A stretch of DNA of 64,000 nucleotides from Parascedosporium putredinis. Lineage: Eukaryota > Ascomycota > Sordariomycetes > Microascales > Microascaceae. A program made the position numbers and the translations under genes. The stretch covers positions 1,798,001 through 1,862,000 of the forward strand of contig CASHTG010000017.1 of assembly GCA_949357655.1 (NCBI GenBank), read 5' to 3'. Under the pieces are notes generated by a model, which saw only the letters and a program-made list of their open reading frames with translations, was not told the DNA's origin and did no database searches. Of the stretch, positions 33,602 to 46,111 are shown one piece after another; within the stretch, counting starts at the first letter, position 1; every line of letters starts with the position of its first letter.

Positions 33602-36600
33602 GGCGATGGGTCTTGCAACGAAATCAAGAGTAACTCTCGAACCGATTTGAGATGAGATCGATTAAGCAATCGCCTAAGATGGAATAAAAAAGATATACAC
33701 GTATTAAAATAACATCGGCGTTGAGAACGAAGTGCTGTCGATGGCGAAAGCTTCGTTGTCGAAGAATGGGCGACGGCGAAAACGTGCCAAAGCTGATAAT
33801 TAGGGGATAGGGATAGGACGAGTCGCCGAGGAACTCAAGAGGTAAGAAAAGGTCGAAAGGACACGCGATGGAGCTACGCGACGTCGACTGAATAGGGCAC
33901 CCACAGGCTCCGGTTCGTCAATTAAGAAGAATAGAGAAAATTCCCACGCCTGAGAGAGACGAGGAGAGGAGAAGAAAAAAGAAGATGGAAGTGCCACTGA
34001 AAAGGAGTGGAAAAGGATAGGCTCCTGACGGATTTTGTTGGTTCAGGGTTTGGCGATTGGGGGTGGGTTTTTTTGACGTGTTCTAAGAATATCTGGAGGG
34101 ACAGAGACAGAGATGTCGCAGCTCGTATGCCAATCCACTAGCGTCGGAAAAGGTACATCATTCATAAGCTTTGAGTACCTAGCTTTTGCGGGGATAGAGG
34201 GTGGGCTGAGGGCTACCCAACGGTACCGAAAAAGTATCATGAAAAGGGGAAGAGATGCACATGTACGGGTACAGCTCTGATCCATTCACCCAGGAAAGTT
34301 CAGCCGCGCCCCTTCTCTCTAGAGAGTAGAGGTACAATCCAGCTGCAGGCCCCCAGCTCTGCTTCCCCTGGAATTGTGACCCGAACGGGAAGAGGGATGT
34401 GGCCTGGGCTGATGGATCCCGCCCTTCCACCACTTGAACCATTGGTTTTCCAGGGATCAAATTCATCAATCGTTAATGCCACATATACCATTTTTCCTGG
34501 CCTTTCTGAACCCTCGATGCACGCTCCGCAAGTGTGTTGTGTCCCACCCTTGGGGCGAGACCAGAAAGCCTTGGACTGGCTGGCGACTTTGGTGGAGCAT
34601 CGACTTGCGCAACATCAACTGAAACCGTTGGAATGATTTGTTCCGGCCCTTGGCTGCAAAGGACAATCAGCTCAGCGGCCTCGCATTCAAGCATTCCAAC
34701 ATGCGTTCTAAACGTTCCAACGTTCCATCCGACGGTCCTTTCATAAACCTTGATGGTATCCGCGTCGCGTCCCAATGTTTCCTCTCTTCACACCCCTGGG
34801 CAGACGAAAGTGCCGGGATATGGTGCCCAGCTCAAAGGTAATCAAAGCGTTTCTATATATTGACCTTCCAGGTGTTATACCCAGATCCGTCATCCCGGTA
34901 CCGCGGCAAAGGGATAATATTGGCTCGATGCGATGAGAGAAGCAGTTAAAAAAAAAAAAAAAATTTACCTCCCAATAGATAAATAGACTACGGACTAGCC
35001 TCCAATAGAATAATTACTCGCGAAGGCAGCTCAGTCCAGCTCCTCGGCCTGACAGACTTTGGTCCACGATAAACGGCTGACAGGAAAATGTTTCAGTTGA
35101 CACACGCCAGTCTTGTTTAAACACTCGAAGACAGTCTCCGAGTCAGCACGTGTGTCTGGCGCGTCCCTCATCTTGTGCAGCGTGCGAGCGTGAGGAATAA
35201 AGTGACTGTCTCAAGGTTGATGAGTTGGCCAGATCTCCCAGCATCCGTGCAAGAAACCTAGGCATGCCGTGTGCTAGTCCGTGATCGATTGAGGGCTCAA
35301 GCTCAAGCTCAAGCTCGAAGGGAAGAAAACGCGTGTCCGGTTAGCAAGCGCCACCGATCGCCGACCAGGATTGGCATTATCGACTTGGTAAATCCAGCAC
35401 GCCCCTTTCTCACATTTTGAGGCTAGCCCCCAAGATTTTGGGCGATCCGGGAGGTTAAATTCTGGCTGGGGCAAGCTTGGTCGATTTAGTTCAAGAGCTG
35501 TTCCTGATTATATTGGTGGAAGACTCCAGTCCAGGGGACACCAGCCCTCCCCATCCATGCCCGTAGGAATACGCTTCACCACATTTGCTTCAAGGTTGTG
35601 ATATCAACGGTGTATCTTGTTGCGAGCGAATGCTGCCCCAATTCAGCACTCGCACACGTTCTCATTTTCATTCCTTTCCCTTCACGAATAGCTCTTATTC
35701 GCGGGGCACATGGGGAGGTCCACAACCTGATAAAACTCGGACACCGCCCTCTAGGGCTGTTTTGTGCTCTATCCTCTTCTCTTTTGGGGGCCTACTATAA
35801 TGGTGCAAGAATTCGGTCGATCTGGATGTGAGTGCAGGTTTTATGGTCAGAGGATAGCTTGACGAGGGGTTAACCCCCATCCTCGACGTTTCTTGTCATC
35901 ACCTCACCTGTGAGGCAGGCTTAGACATCTATATGAATCCAACTCCGACAACGGACTCCAGCGCAGCCTTGACCAAACCTTCCTTATAATGTCGCTCATA
36001 TAGAAAATCCCGGAGGTCAATGATAACCATCAAGTTGTCAGTTAACCCGCGGCAAATATTGAACATTGAAGGTTATCTAAGCGACTGGTCCATCAGGTTG
36101 TGAACATTATGCCTAGCCCACCAATTGGACCTTCTCCCATGCACTCTCCCTCGTGCTCTTTCCGACCCCTCGAGCCATGAGAGATCACATGTCAGAGTGA
36201 AGGCCCCCTCGTAGTCTCCGCCAACTCGTTCTCCGAAGGACGGGTGGCGACAAAACCTACACGTAGGCTTGCTTTCCTGAAAATGGCACCGTCGAAACGA
36301 TCGTTGGAGCTGGCTGGGGGCCAGGCCCAGCTCTGGACTGACCTGCTCAGCCAGCCCCCAAGCCACATGCACTAAAAATAAAATAAACCCACCAGACAAT
36401 GCCCTACTACTCACCCGTGCCTCGATGGATCAATTGAGACTCATGCTACAAATGGCCCATCAGCCCGATCACGTCAACCGAATTCTCTGCTGATGGATAA
36501 TGGACTGGTTCCCAGGTCGGACTGCGCCGCAGGAGAAGCCATCGCAGCCTCGGTCTCTCATCTTATGTCATCCCCTTTCCTTGACAAAAGTAAGCTTTCC

Positions 36601-37049
36601 TTTTGTCATGATCCACGGCAAGCACGATGGGTCATCTTCGCGTGATGCAATCAATCTTTAGACAGGTTCAACAGGTGTGATAATATACAAACAATCCATT
36701 TCATCCTCTTCCACTCCAGTATTCTCCTCCTATTTACATCACCTCTTTGACCCATTGCCATAAAGTCTCAGGAACCATCACCTGGCCTTGTCGCCTCCCC
36801 TTGCCTCTCTCTCCCCGCCTCCTCCCCGCCACACTTTGACCACTTGACCGAGCTTTGGGGTGCACCAGTCCCCTCCTTTAATCCTCACAGGTATCGCCAA
36901 GCTCGACTCTTTTTCCGCCCTCCTCCCCCTAGCAAACCCCCTCGCCGTAAACCCTGTATTGCCGTGTTCGCTTTTTTGCAAATGCTCCTCCTGCATTCCC
37001 GTCTTATCATACCGCCGTCAAAGCAACAAATTACCCGGCCTCGGTCTCA
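33602..37049. other. intergenic, about 3.4 kb, between divergent PMT2 and the CHY gene
   Basis: Two promoters facing away from each other. It contains a 16-base A run near 34948, a short GCTCAA tandem at about 35295-35316 and a CT-rich leader before 37050. No open frame with recognisable features and no RNA gene seen. Confidence 0.5.
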
Positions 37050-39027
37050 ATGTCCTCGTTAGTCTCTGAATTTATCATCAATCCCGTTCTCCGACAAGCC
37101 CGACGTCTTTCCGAAATCTCTCGAGCCGCCCCGGAACAGGCGGCCCCTGCACCAAACCATGCAGCGACGACACCATCCCGGACAAGCCCTCTTCGGCCGG
37201 AGCGAGATAGCGATGCCGTCGTAGACTCGTCACCTTCTACCCCTCGCCCCGCCACCTCTTCGGCACAGACCACCACCAGTGCGGAATCGGCGCATACCGC
37301 CTCCGAGCAAGGCCAGCAGACGCATCCCGAGCCCCCGGCGACGCCCACTCGAGGAGGACAGGACTCAAATCTGCCAATTACGGAGCCCGCGCCGCCTGGG
37401 AGTCGCTTCCCGCCGACGATGGCATGGGCGCGCTCCGCCGTCGCCTTCTGGCTATCCAGTCCCTGGAGCTCGAGCCAACGGAGAAGGCAAGACTCATGCA
37501 TGATGCACTGATGGAAGGATACCGGAACTCCCAGCGTCAAGGCGTAGACGGAGAGCCCATTCTGCCCGGTATCCCTGCCGGCGAGGCGTGGGAGCAGTCG
37601 CTCGCCATGGGGCCCCTCGACGCCCTCAAGTTCTGGCAGCACTCCCTCGGGGATGGCGCGTCAAACGAAAAGTTCGTCCTCACCGCTGATGATGTCAAGC
37701 CAACCTACGCAGTTGTCGACGGACAAACATCCACGACCATCCTGGGCTGCCAGCACTACAGGCGAAACGTGAAGCCGCAGTGCTCGACCTGCAACAAATG
37801 GTACTCGTGCCGGTTCTGTCACGATGCGGCCGAGGACCATCCCCTCATCCGGCAGGCCACCAAGAACATGCTGTGCATGCTGTGCGCCTGCCCCCAACGC
37901 GCATCGGACGTCTGCATCAACTGCGGAGTGACGGCGGCGCGCTACTACTGCAACATTTGCAAGTTCTGGGATGATCACCCGCTCAAGAATATTTACCACT
38001 GCAATGACTGCGGTATCTGCAGACGAGGTATAGGTCTTGGCAAGGATTTCTTCCACTGCAAGGTAGGTAACCCCTCTTCTCCCAGGTTCATGTTGAGTTG
38101 CGATCACCCCACTTGAGTGTCACCGACCAGCTCTATCTAACCTTGGCCAACCAAAAAAAATAGACATGTTGTGCGTGCATCTCGATCTCTATCCTCGGAT
38201 CGCACAAGTGTATCGAGCGCTCAACCGACTGCAACTGCCCCATCTGTGGCGAGTACATGTTTACCTCACCGAAACCCCTAGTCTTCATGCCGTGCGGCCA
38301 CAGCATCCACAGAAAGTGCTATGCGGAACACGAAAAAACGTCTTACAAGTGTCCCATCTGCAACAAGGCCTTCCGAAACATGGAAACTCAGTTCCGCAAT
38401 CTCGACGCCGCGATCCAAAGTCAGCCTATGCCAGAGGAGTTCCGGGATACCAAGGCCATTGTGCTCTGCAACGACTGCTGCGCAAAAAGCACCACCAAGT
38501 ATCACTGGCTTGGGCTCAAATGCATGGTTTGCACGTCGTATAATACCGTCGAGCTGCAAATCCTAGGCGGGAACCCTCACCAACACGTGCAACCCTCGGA
38601 AGCCTCGACGGCCGCAAACCTGGGACAGTCCCAGGCCTCCCTGATGTCGGTGGGGCAAGAGGCGGGCGGCGAGTCCTCGGCAGACCTGCAGGCTTCGGGG
38701 GCGATAGCGATGAGGAGGCGGTATTCGTCCCACGGCCAGGAAATGAGGTTCGCGTTTGACCCGCGTCTTGCGCGTTCGTTGTCGCCCGGTCACGGGATTG
38801 ATCTTCCATCCGCAGTGGCCAACCGCACGGCAGAAGACGATTCCGAAGATGACATGCTTGGGTTTTGGACTCGAGATGGCGGAGATCGTCTTGTCCGTAG
38901 CGACGACGATGACGACGACGAGTACGGCTCCCAGTACGACGACAGCGACTCCCTGCCGGACCTCAATGAGGAGGACGAGGATGATGAAGACTCTGATGAC
39001 GACATAATTCTTATTGGGCATAGGTAA
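37050..39027 (+). CDS. CHY/CTCHY zinc-finger and RING-finger protein (Pirh2/RCHY1-like)
   Basis: Probable E3 ubiquitin ligase of about 625 residues. The first about 230 residues are Ser/Thr/Pro-rich then helical. The CHY zinc finger starts at GCQHYRRNVKPQCSTC and contains WYSCRFCHD. The CTCHY finger follows (CINCGVTAARYYCNICKFWDD, then CNDCGICRRG). An intron (38063-38163) falls at FHCK/TCCACI. The RING-H2 finger is CPICGEYMF with MPCGHSIHRKCY and CPICNKAF. A C-terminal zinc-ribbon-like CNDC...CMVC pair and a very acidic tail with poly-Asp end in IILIGHR. Family members (RCHY1, plant MIEL/BRUTUS-type proteins) ubiquitinate regulatory proteins; the substrate here is unknown. One C is missing in the run 37409-37411; with it exon 1 is exactly 338 codons and joins exon 2 in phase 0. 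The first ATG at 37050 is the natural start. Confidence 0.9.
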
Positions 39028-39868
39028 TATATGAGCCTCTTCGCTACCCTTTTTCCTTCCACGCCCTCTTTTTTCTTTTACACTCTTTTTCTGGTTTAAT
39101 AAGGAGGTTGACGGAGGCTTCGGTCCGGGTTCTATTCTTCTTTTCATTTCTCTTGGCTGAAGGCGTAAGGATGAGCTGTCCTAGGCAGGTGCATGAGGCA
39201 TGAACATTCATTTTCTATTAATTTACCCTACCTCGTTCTGGGGCCTCCTTTTCTTCCCTCACTACCCCCTACCCTTTTACTTTCCTACCGTTTTGAGCAT
39301 TGCATTTGGGCTGGGACATCCATCACATTGCGCAGGAATCGTTTGCGGAAGGGCCAAAGGGGGATCGTATCATTGTTAGGTGCCGCGGGCGCCGTGGCGT
39401 TTTTGGAGCGGGTTTCGTTTGGCTTCACCTCTCATGTTTACACACATTACGTATACTGGATGTATGCGCGCACGTACTTCTCCTCTCATCCTCCCTCTTT
39501 AGAGTCTTTTAGAGTTTTAAAAATCTGTTGCTTCCAAGTTCATATTCCACGCTACTACCTCGGTAGACGTCTCATAGCTTTCGTCGCGTCGGGGTGCTAC
39601 GCGATCACAGTCGTTCAATAGAGAGCACTGAGGTGTCTGGAGGGGAGTTTCGACTATCAAGCGCATTCTTTAGTTATAAATTGGGTATCGAATTCTGTCA
39701 TGTCTAGCGTGAGCGGGCAGTATACACTAATGCCCATCATGAGAAAGGGAGCCCTCGAGCTCGACTTCCGCTCAACCCTTTTATCATCAATGGGACGAAC
39801 TTTCTCGCCGTCACCCGCCATGAGCTATACGTGGTATCCTCTAGATCATCCGCGAGGCAGGCCGCCTC
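39028..39868. other. convergent 3' flanks of the CHY gene and MZT1
   Basis: About 840 bp of non-coding spacer, T-rich just after the CHY stop. Nothing else is seen. Confidence 0.6.
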
Positions 39869-40375
39869 TTAGCTAGGGCGACCGAGGGCAACGTCCCTTT
39901 GCACTTCTTGTGCTTCAAGGCGCAGCTCCTTGATCACGGTCTACGCCCAGCCGGTTAGTTTAGGCGCACGAGGAGAAAAGGGGGAGAGGGCAGGGTGACA
40001 AGATAAAAGAACAAAGACGGGTCGGAGGGGCGGGGAGGGTGCTTCGTACAGCGAGGGCCTCTGGGTTGACGCCGTTTTCAATCATGGAGATACAGATGGA
40101 TATAGTCCTAGCATCGAGGTGGCAGTTCTAGACTCGGGGAGAAGATGGAACGGGTGCGAAGAAACGTTAGCTCTTTTAACCCTCGGAAAACCAATCCGTT
40201 TTACGAGAAAAAACATATTGTGTTTCTCCCCGAGATAATGCGGTTCAAAGGGGCAAGGGCATGGGGCAATGGGGGCACGACGAACGAGGATGGTGGAGAT
40301 CTCGTGGAGAATGTCGACGGCTTGCTGGGCCGCCGCGCGCTTGTCGGCTACGGCCTTCTCGCTCTGGGGAGGCAT
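39869..40375 (-). CDS. MZT1: mitotic-spindle organizing protein 1 (MOZART1)
   Basis: A 79-residue helical protein that binds the gamma-tubulin ring complex and helps recruit it to spindle pole bodies. Three tiny exons, read leftward, are 40375-40286 (30 codons), 40127-40050 (26 codons) and 39940-39869 (23 codons plus stop). The family landmarks are clear: AAAQQAVDILHEISTIL in exon 1, SICISMIENGVNPEALA in exon 2 and VIKELRLEAQE in exon 3. The introns have GT/AG ends, but donor 1 (GTTCGT) is weak. All exons are in phase 0, so no frame correction is needed. It is easy to miss because no single exon has a long open frame. Its stop faces the CHY gene, and it lies just downstream of SPC25 on the same strand. 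Confidence 0.9.
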
Positions 40376-40880
40376 TGTGAGGAAGTTTGGGCCACGGCGC
40401 GAGTCGAGAATGCGACGAGGTTGCTTTCTTTGGCGGTGGGTGCTTGGTTTTGGTGGGAGTGAGGTTGGGGACGATGCGGAGAGTGCGGAATGCTGATTGA
40501 TGGAGATTGATGTGAGAGCTAACAAACCGTGGCGGGGTGAAAACGCGTCTGTCCCACCTCAAGCTTCAATGCAGCTAAGCCGGCTCGAATGATGATCCAT
40601 TCTAGTCGCTCTCTCGCAATTCTCTTCGGCTCTTGTAATTAATATCACTTGGCCTATTGTACGGAGAATGCCACAATGATTCAAAGTGAAAGAATTGAAG
40701 TCTCCTTTTTGTGCATGTGCAGCCCGTAGGCAGTAGATATCATTCATTAAACGCAGCATCCAACCACCCTCATCTCATGAAGTCATAACCCAATCCCGCG
40801 AGTCTCCAAAAACCAAAGCAGAAAAAAACCCACATAATGTACAACACCGCCGTGCCCGCTAACAACTCCCCCAGAATAAC
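40376..40880. other. MZT1 promoter and SPC25 3' flank
   Basis: About 500 bp between two genes on the minus strand. It must hold the MZT1 promoter and the SPC25 terminator. No specific motif recognised. Confidence 0.6.
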
Positions 40881-41788
40881 TCACGCCCTCATTGCCTCGA
40901 CAAACAACTCCCTCATCCCTTTTAATAAGACGGCGAGATCTCTCGTCTCATTCATCCGGTCCAGCACCTTTTCCACCTTTTCCCTCTCTAACTTGGGCTT
41001 GCACTTGCCCACGTCGTAGTCTCTCGACGCCGTCAGTAGCTCGAAAAAGGCTTCCTTCTCCCAGTCCTTCTCGTCAATGTGCGTATAGACAAACTTGAGG
41101 TGATCCGTCAGCCCCGCCCCTTCGATCTTGAGGCAGAGGTTCGACACCCAAAAGTCGAGCTCGGGCACGTTGAAGCGTGCCTGGGCATCCTGCTGCTGCG
41201 CGTGCGCGCGTTGCGCCGCCAGCCGCGCATCAATCTCCTTTTGCGTCGCCGCGATCTGCGCCTTGAGGGCGTCGCGATTGTCTAGGTGCTTGTCGCGCTG
41301 GTCAGCCAGCGTCGCGATGGCGGACTGGATCTCGCGCGCTTCGGCGTTTTCTTTGGCAATCGTTTGCTGGTACGTCGACGACTTGAGCTCGAGGATTTCA
41401 ATGTCCTTGCGCTTCATGCGCTCGTTTTCTATAACCAGGGTTGGCTTCTTGTCAGACAATCTTGGTGGTTCTTGAAAGTGAAGAGGACGAGGTTTGTGTG
41501 ATCTCTCACTCCGCGCCTCTTGCGATGCGAATCGACTAGATTTCTTCCATCCTCCTTACCTTGCAGCTCAGCCATATCCATGCGGAATTGGTTTCTCTCC
41601 TCGAGAACACGCTTCCTTCCCTGCTCGATAAAGGCGTCGAATTTGGAGCTAAACTTGGCCATGCGGTCGCGCAGCTCATCGAACCCAAAGTTGGCGTTGG
41701 GCAGCGTATCCGCGATAGACTGACTCGGCACGAGCATGGACTGCCTGTGCATGCCAGACGTCCTCGACGACTCGAATGCGGAAGACAT
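40881..41788 (-). CDS. SPC25: kinetochore protein Spc25
   Basis: Spc25 subunit of the Ndc80 complex, 258 residues, linking kinetochores to spindle microtubules. Exon 1 (41788-41560) encodes a Ser-rich start and the helix FDELRDRMAKFSSKFDAF, ending MDMAELQ. The intron (41559-41429) has donor GTAAGG, a CTGAC branch site and acceptor TTATAG; an earlier AG would give the wrong phase, so this acceptor decides the frame. Exon 2 (41428-40881) continues ENERMKRKDIEILELKSS into a long coiled coil rich in Ala/Gln/Glu, then the globular C-terminal domain with LDFWVSNLCLKIEGAG, IDEKDWEKEAFFEL and a final helix NETRDLAVLLKGMRELF. No frameshift is needed, and phases and length fit the family. Confidence 0.93.
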
Positions 41789-42338
41789 AGTTTGGTGTGT
41801 CCTGATCTTTTTGGTGATAATTTGCTGGCGTAAGTGCGATTCCTGTAGAGGATGTATTTTGGTCGCAAGCCTCAGGCTTGGGCGGGGTGATCTTTTCGGC
41901 GTGCTTTGAAAATCGTGAATTGGCTGCTTGCTTGCTTGTTTACCAAGAGCGGGAGCAAAATGCGACCGATTAAACACTTGCGATCCCTGCAAAATCAATA
42001 GTCGTTGGGTCAACCACCAAACAAAAGCGACGTGGGGTGTTCGTGACTAAGCAAGACTTATTGTGCCTGGACCAACAAGGTGCGGGCAAACCACACCGAG
42101 ATCTCGGTGAGCGTGGAATATCCACACACAAAAGTCTCCTGCAAGGAAACTTAGATTAGGTCGAAATTTTTTGATGCATCCTTCTTGCATGTAGCCTGAC
42201 GTGTCCCTGCCAGTATACGAGTACCCCTGAGATGCGCAACTCTGTGCTGTGCCTGTGAGATGCTCATGTTCAACGACATGAACCACAGCCCGAATCAGTG
42301 CCCAGAGCCCCAGGTTTACAGGGCGCCTGCGAGTCCAG
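41789..42338. other. divergent promoter region, SPC25 / RRN6
   Basis: 550 bp between the divergently transcribed SPC25 and RRN6 start codons. It may also hide an extra 5' exon of RRN6, because the usual RRN6 N-terminal sequence is not evident downstream. No motif recognised with confidence. Confidence 0.45.
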
Positions 42339-45300
42339 ATGGCTGGCCAAATTCGTGCGCAACTCCCCTTTGGGCACCATGATTATCGTTCAGATGAAGA
42401 TGATGACGCCGCAGTTGGGATATCCGATGCGGACCGTAAAAATGAAGATAGTACGCTCATCGTTTCTTTTGCCCAACGCACCTTGCACGTTCATGCAGCA
42501 TATGAGCCGCTCTAACACATTGCAGCTCCCGAGCTCCGGGTGATCCGTGGATATGAATCTGTCGCCGATGCCCCTAGGAGCGCCGATATTGGCGAAGTCA
42601 AACTGCTCTATGAAGCGAAACGTATGCAGGGGCGATGGCTGAAAAATGCGTTTCCCGAGGTCGCCATGGGCGACCCCTACGTATCCAGTCTCCTCGCGGA
42701 AGCCGCTGTGGACCCCGCCCTGACCGGCGATCTCCCGTCGTACCGCCCGCAAGTGGTCGCCGGCGAGATTTCCCGCCTTGAGAGCTGGCCGCAAGGCTTG
42801 CCTGCCGTCCCCGTCCCCGTCCTGGCCATGACGACGGGGGAAGGTGGCCAGATCCTGCGCCTGATGCGCATCACCGACTCCTTCTGGACGTGGGGCTCTG
42901 ACGCAGATGTGGCCCTGCAGATGTGGAGCCCGAAGCCGGATGATCAGGAGGATGAGTCGTACTGGTGTAGGAGTGCGGCCCCCATCACACATGTCAAGTT
43001 TGCCCACCACATGGGCAAGACGGCGCCACTGCGATGGCTCATTGTCCAGAAAGACACATCCACGACGATCCTTAGCCCGACCTACCATTCGGTGCCAGTG
43101 GCATATCAAGATTCGGCTCTCGAGGAATTGCCCGTCTCACGAGTGGATCCTAACCCTCTCGTAACCCTCTCGCTAGGACATACCGAGGGCCGCTCACATG
43201 CCGATGTATCATTCAACCCCCAACCTCAGACACGTTGCCCCAGCTTGCCATCATAGATACGCTTGGCTACTGGAGCATCTGGAATATCAAAATTAGCACC
43301 GTGTCGAGCAAGATCCACGCTCAGGCTACCCTATACAAGCGCGGCCATCCTTCTTGGGATACCCCTCTTCACGGAGGGGAGTTCGGCACCCTCTGGTATC
43401 ATCCGCCTCCTCTCGAAGAGTGGGACTTTAGTCAACAAGCCCCGGAAAATCCTACCGAAGACATCGGCATCGGTGGTGCGGTCCCCTACGTCGGTCTAAG
43501 ACGCTCTTGATGTGGGACCGCACGACCATCCAGCTTCTTGACACGGATAGAAATTTCGTCTTCGCCGCCGTCCCCATTACGGCGCGTTCGGCGAGCCAAG
43601 AGACTATCCTGGACGTGGTCCCGAACCCCGCGGATCTGAGCCAAGTATTTGTCCTCACCACCGCCTCCCTAATATGTCTCGACATTTGCCCATCGGGCGA
43701 GATAGCGCGCGAGGTACAGCCCGAGATCATCCAGGCGTTTTTGCACGGGCACCCTAAAAACATGACGCTTCGAATGTCGGCCACTTGCATGCCGAACATC
43801 GCAGATGGAGGTAGTATCATGATAATTATCTTCCCTTGCAAAAGCTCGCAGGTGGATATCTTTTGGTTCTATGGTACTCCAGATTCACCTAGCCCGGGGC
43901 AGTGCTCGTATCAGACATTAGACCTCGAGGGCGAACAGGATACGGAGCTCGACAATCTACGCGAGCTCGTTGTCTTGCCGCTCGACATCTCAAGAGGGAA
44001 ACAACCCATCGGGTCAGAAATGGAGGCCTTGTTCGATGAGTCCGAACTTCAATTCCACCAGCTCATCTCGTATGGAAGGCGGCAGAGTCTAGGTTACTGG
44101 ATATGTTTGACTGCTAAGCGCGGGTTATATGAAGTCACAGCGCCCACGGCACGAAGCGAGAAGGAGATAAAGAAGCACGAATCCCTGTTGGCGAAAAGGA
44201 GAACGCGGTACCTAAACTACATGGGAGACAAGTTCGCAGTCCCGGATGCCCTGACAAACCCCGAGACAGCCGTGGGGCTGGTGAGTGGCGTGTTGGAATT
44301 CGAACCGCTCCCTTCAATCCTTCGGAAGCCGATCATCAGGAGAGATGTCCGCATCGAGGTTTTGTTCAGTGCATTCTCTCAGGGGCTCTGGAAGTGGGGC
44401 CCGGAGTTGCGCCTTCAGTCTCTCGCGGCCGTTCGTCATGTCGTTCAGACAGCGGCTGCGACCGGCTCTGTTTCGACGAGATCTCTGCTAGAGTACACTC
44501 GTGAAAGACGGGAGGAGGAAGAATTGGAAACCACACGACCGGCCGGTGGCCCAGACTATCTCAACGATGACGAAGAATGGGCCGAGGAGCTTGATCAATT
44601 GATTCATGCTGGTCTAGGCATGCTAACTGTGACCGATACCCATCCGGATCCCCGTGGCAAGTTGGCGATGACATTCAGCAAAAACTGGCCGCCATGAAAA
44701 GATGGATGGCCGCGAATTGGTCAACCCCTGAAGATGACGAACCAGAAGAGCCGGTCCGGATACACCAGGAGGTCTTGGAGCATACGGCACGGCTCGAGCT
44801 GCTCTCGTACCACTTAATCGGGATGAACCCGTCGTATGAACACTCTCCGGCCATGTCCCTCCCTCCATCCTCTTCTGCAGGGTACCCCGGCTCGTCGCAG
44901 GATATACACTCGGAGTGGACACTTCCAGTCTTCTCCCAGGAGCCTTTGGTGCCAAAATTTCCCGCTTCAAGCCAGAGCGCAAAAGACAAGGGGAAAGCGA
45001 CCGCCCAGGCGGAGGAGAGCCTCGCGGCCATCGACCGCCTGGCCAAACTCGCCATCAGCATCGATAGAGATTCGGAGCTTGCACGGGCACCGCAGAGCAC
45101 CGTCCTCTCCAGGTGGGAAGATGCTGCCCACGATGACTACGTCCCCTTTGTCCAGCTCGGCTCAAAAGCGAAACAGTCCCGGCTGCAGAAGAAGAAGGAC
45201 AAGGTGCTTGAGAGGCGCCGGATCAAAGAAGACGCTTATAACCGTCTCACCGGCCGGGGTCCCGACTCCTTGGTGCCTCCTCTTCGCAGATGCACTCGCA

Positions 45301-45517
45301 GCTACCGCACGCGCAGACCCAGGTGCCGGCGTCGTCGCAGGCGATGCCCGCGTTTAGTCAAGTGCAGATGCCCATGAGGCTGAGGGAGGGAGAACCGTCG
45401 AGTAGCCAGGCTACGGGACCAGGGATGGGATTTACAATGTCCCAACCTGTGAGTGGCGCGTTTGGGCAGCGGGGCCCCGTAAAGAAGAAGAAGAAGAAAG
45501 CCGGTGGCATTAAGTAG
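42339..45517 (+). CDS. RRN6: RNA polymerase I core factor subunit Rrn6-like
   Basis: Rrn6-like subunit of the Pol I core factor, which recruits RNA polymerase I to the ribosomal DNA promoter in the nucleolus; about 1035 residues. The modelled exon 1 (42339-42450) ends in an acidic patch, and the intron 42451-42525 has a CTAAC branch site and TGCAG acceptor. Exon 2 shows the beta-propeller-like region with family motifs HADVSFNP and IIDTLGYWSIWNI, a long alpha-helical region, and a Ser/Gln/Pro-rich tail ending KKKKKKAGGIK, typical of fungal Rrn6-like proteins. Four single-base losses (near 43227, 43498, 44664 and 45284) split it into five open pieces; adding four bases makes exon 2 exactly phase-correct. 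The N-terminus is the weak point: another upstream exon is possible. AATAAA lies at 45632. Confidence 0.85.
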
Positions 45518-46111
45518 AGTTAGTTTGCGATTGCATTATTAGTCGACGCGAATATCAAGGCGTGGGAGAAGTTAGTTACCAACTAACAAAGTCCGGTTTA
45601 TGGATCCATTAGAAGTAACGATGAGATGAACAATAAATATGAATTGCCTCGTATTTTCTTGGCTCTTTTGCTCGGGGACATTGCCCGGCAAGCCACTTTC
45701 AATGTTCCACGGGATTGCTTGACCTTGCAATTTAAAACACTACTTAGATAGCGTCAGTGATATAAACCCTTGTGTTCCTCGAGTATTGAAAAAGCCCCTT
45801 TGGTTGATGTGTTGAAATATCTGAGTGGTACTTCTGTGGGAGCGCGAAAATCGCAGAAAAGAGGGCAAGCTGTGACTTTTTATTAGTGGTGATGACATTG
45901 TAAGCATCATGGTGAAGCACCCCACCTTCCTCATCTTCATCCCACTTCCTCTTGCTCCACCTCTCGCCACCAACGCTCAACTAGCACCCTAGACTCAATA
46001 TTGTATCCCGAGATCCGTGTTCTCATATTAATTCGATCCAAGTAACAATTACCCAAGAGCAAAGCATACAGAACAAGGTGGAAAGGAAACCTCTACCTTG
46101 TGTATCCCAGT
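45518..46111. other. RRN6 3' flank and PITH-gene promoter
   Basis: About 600 bp with an AATAAA hexamer at 45632-45637 as a candidate RRN6 polyadenylation signal. No gene. Confidence 0.6.
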
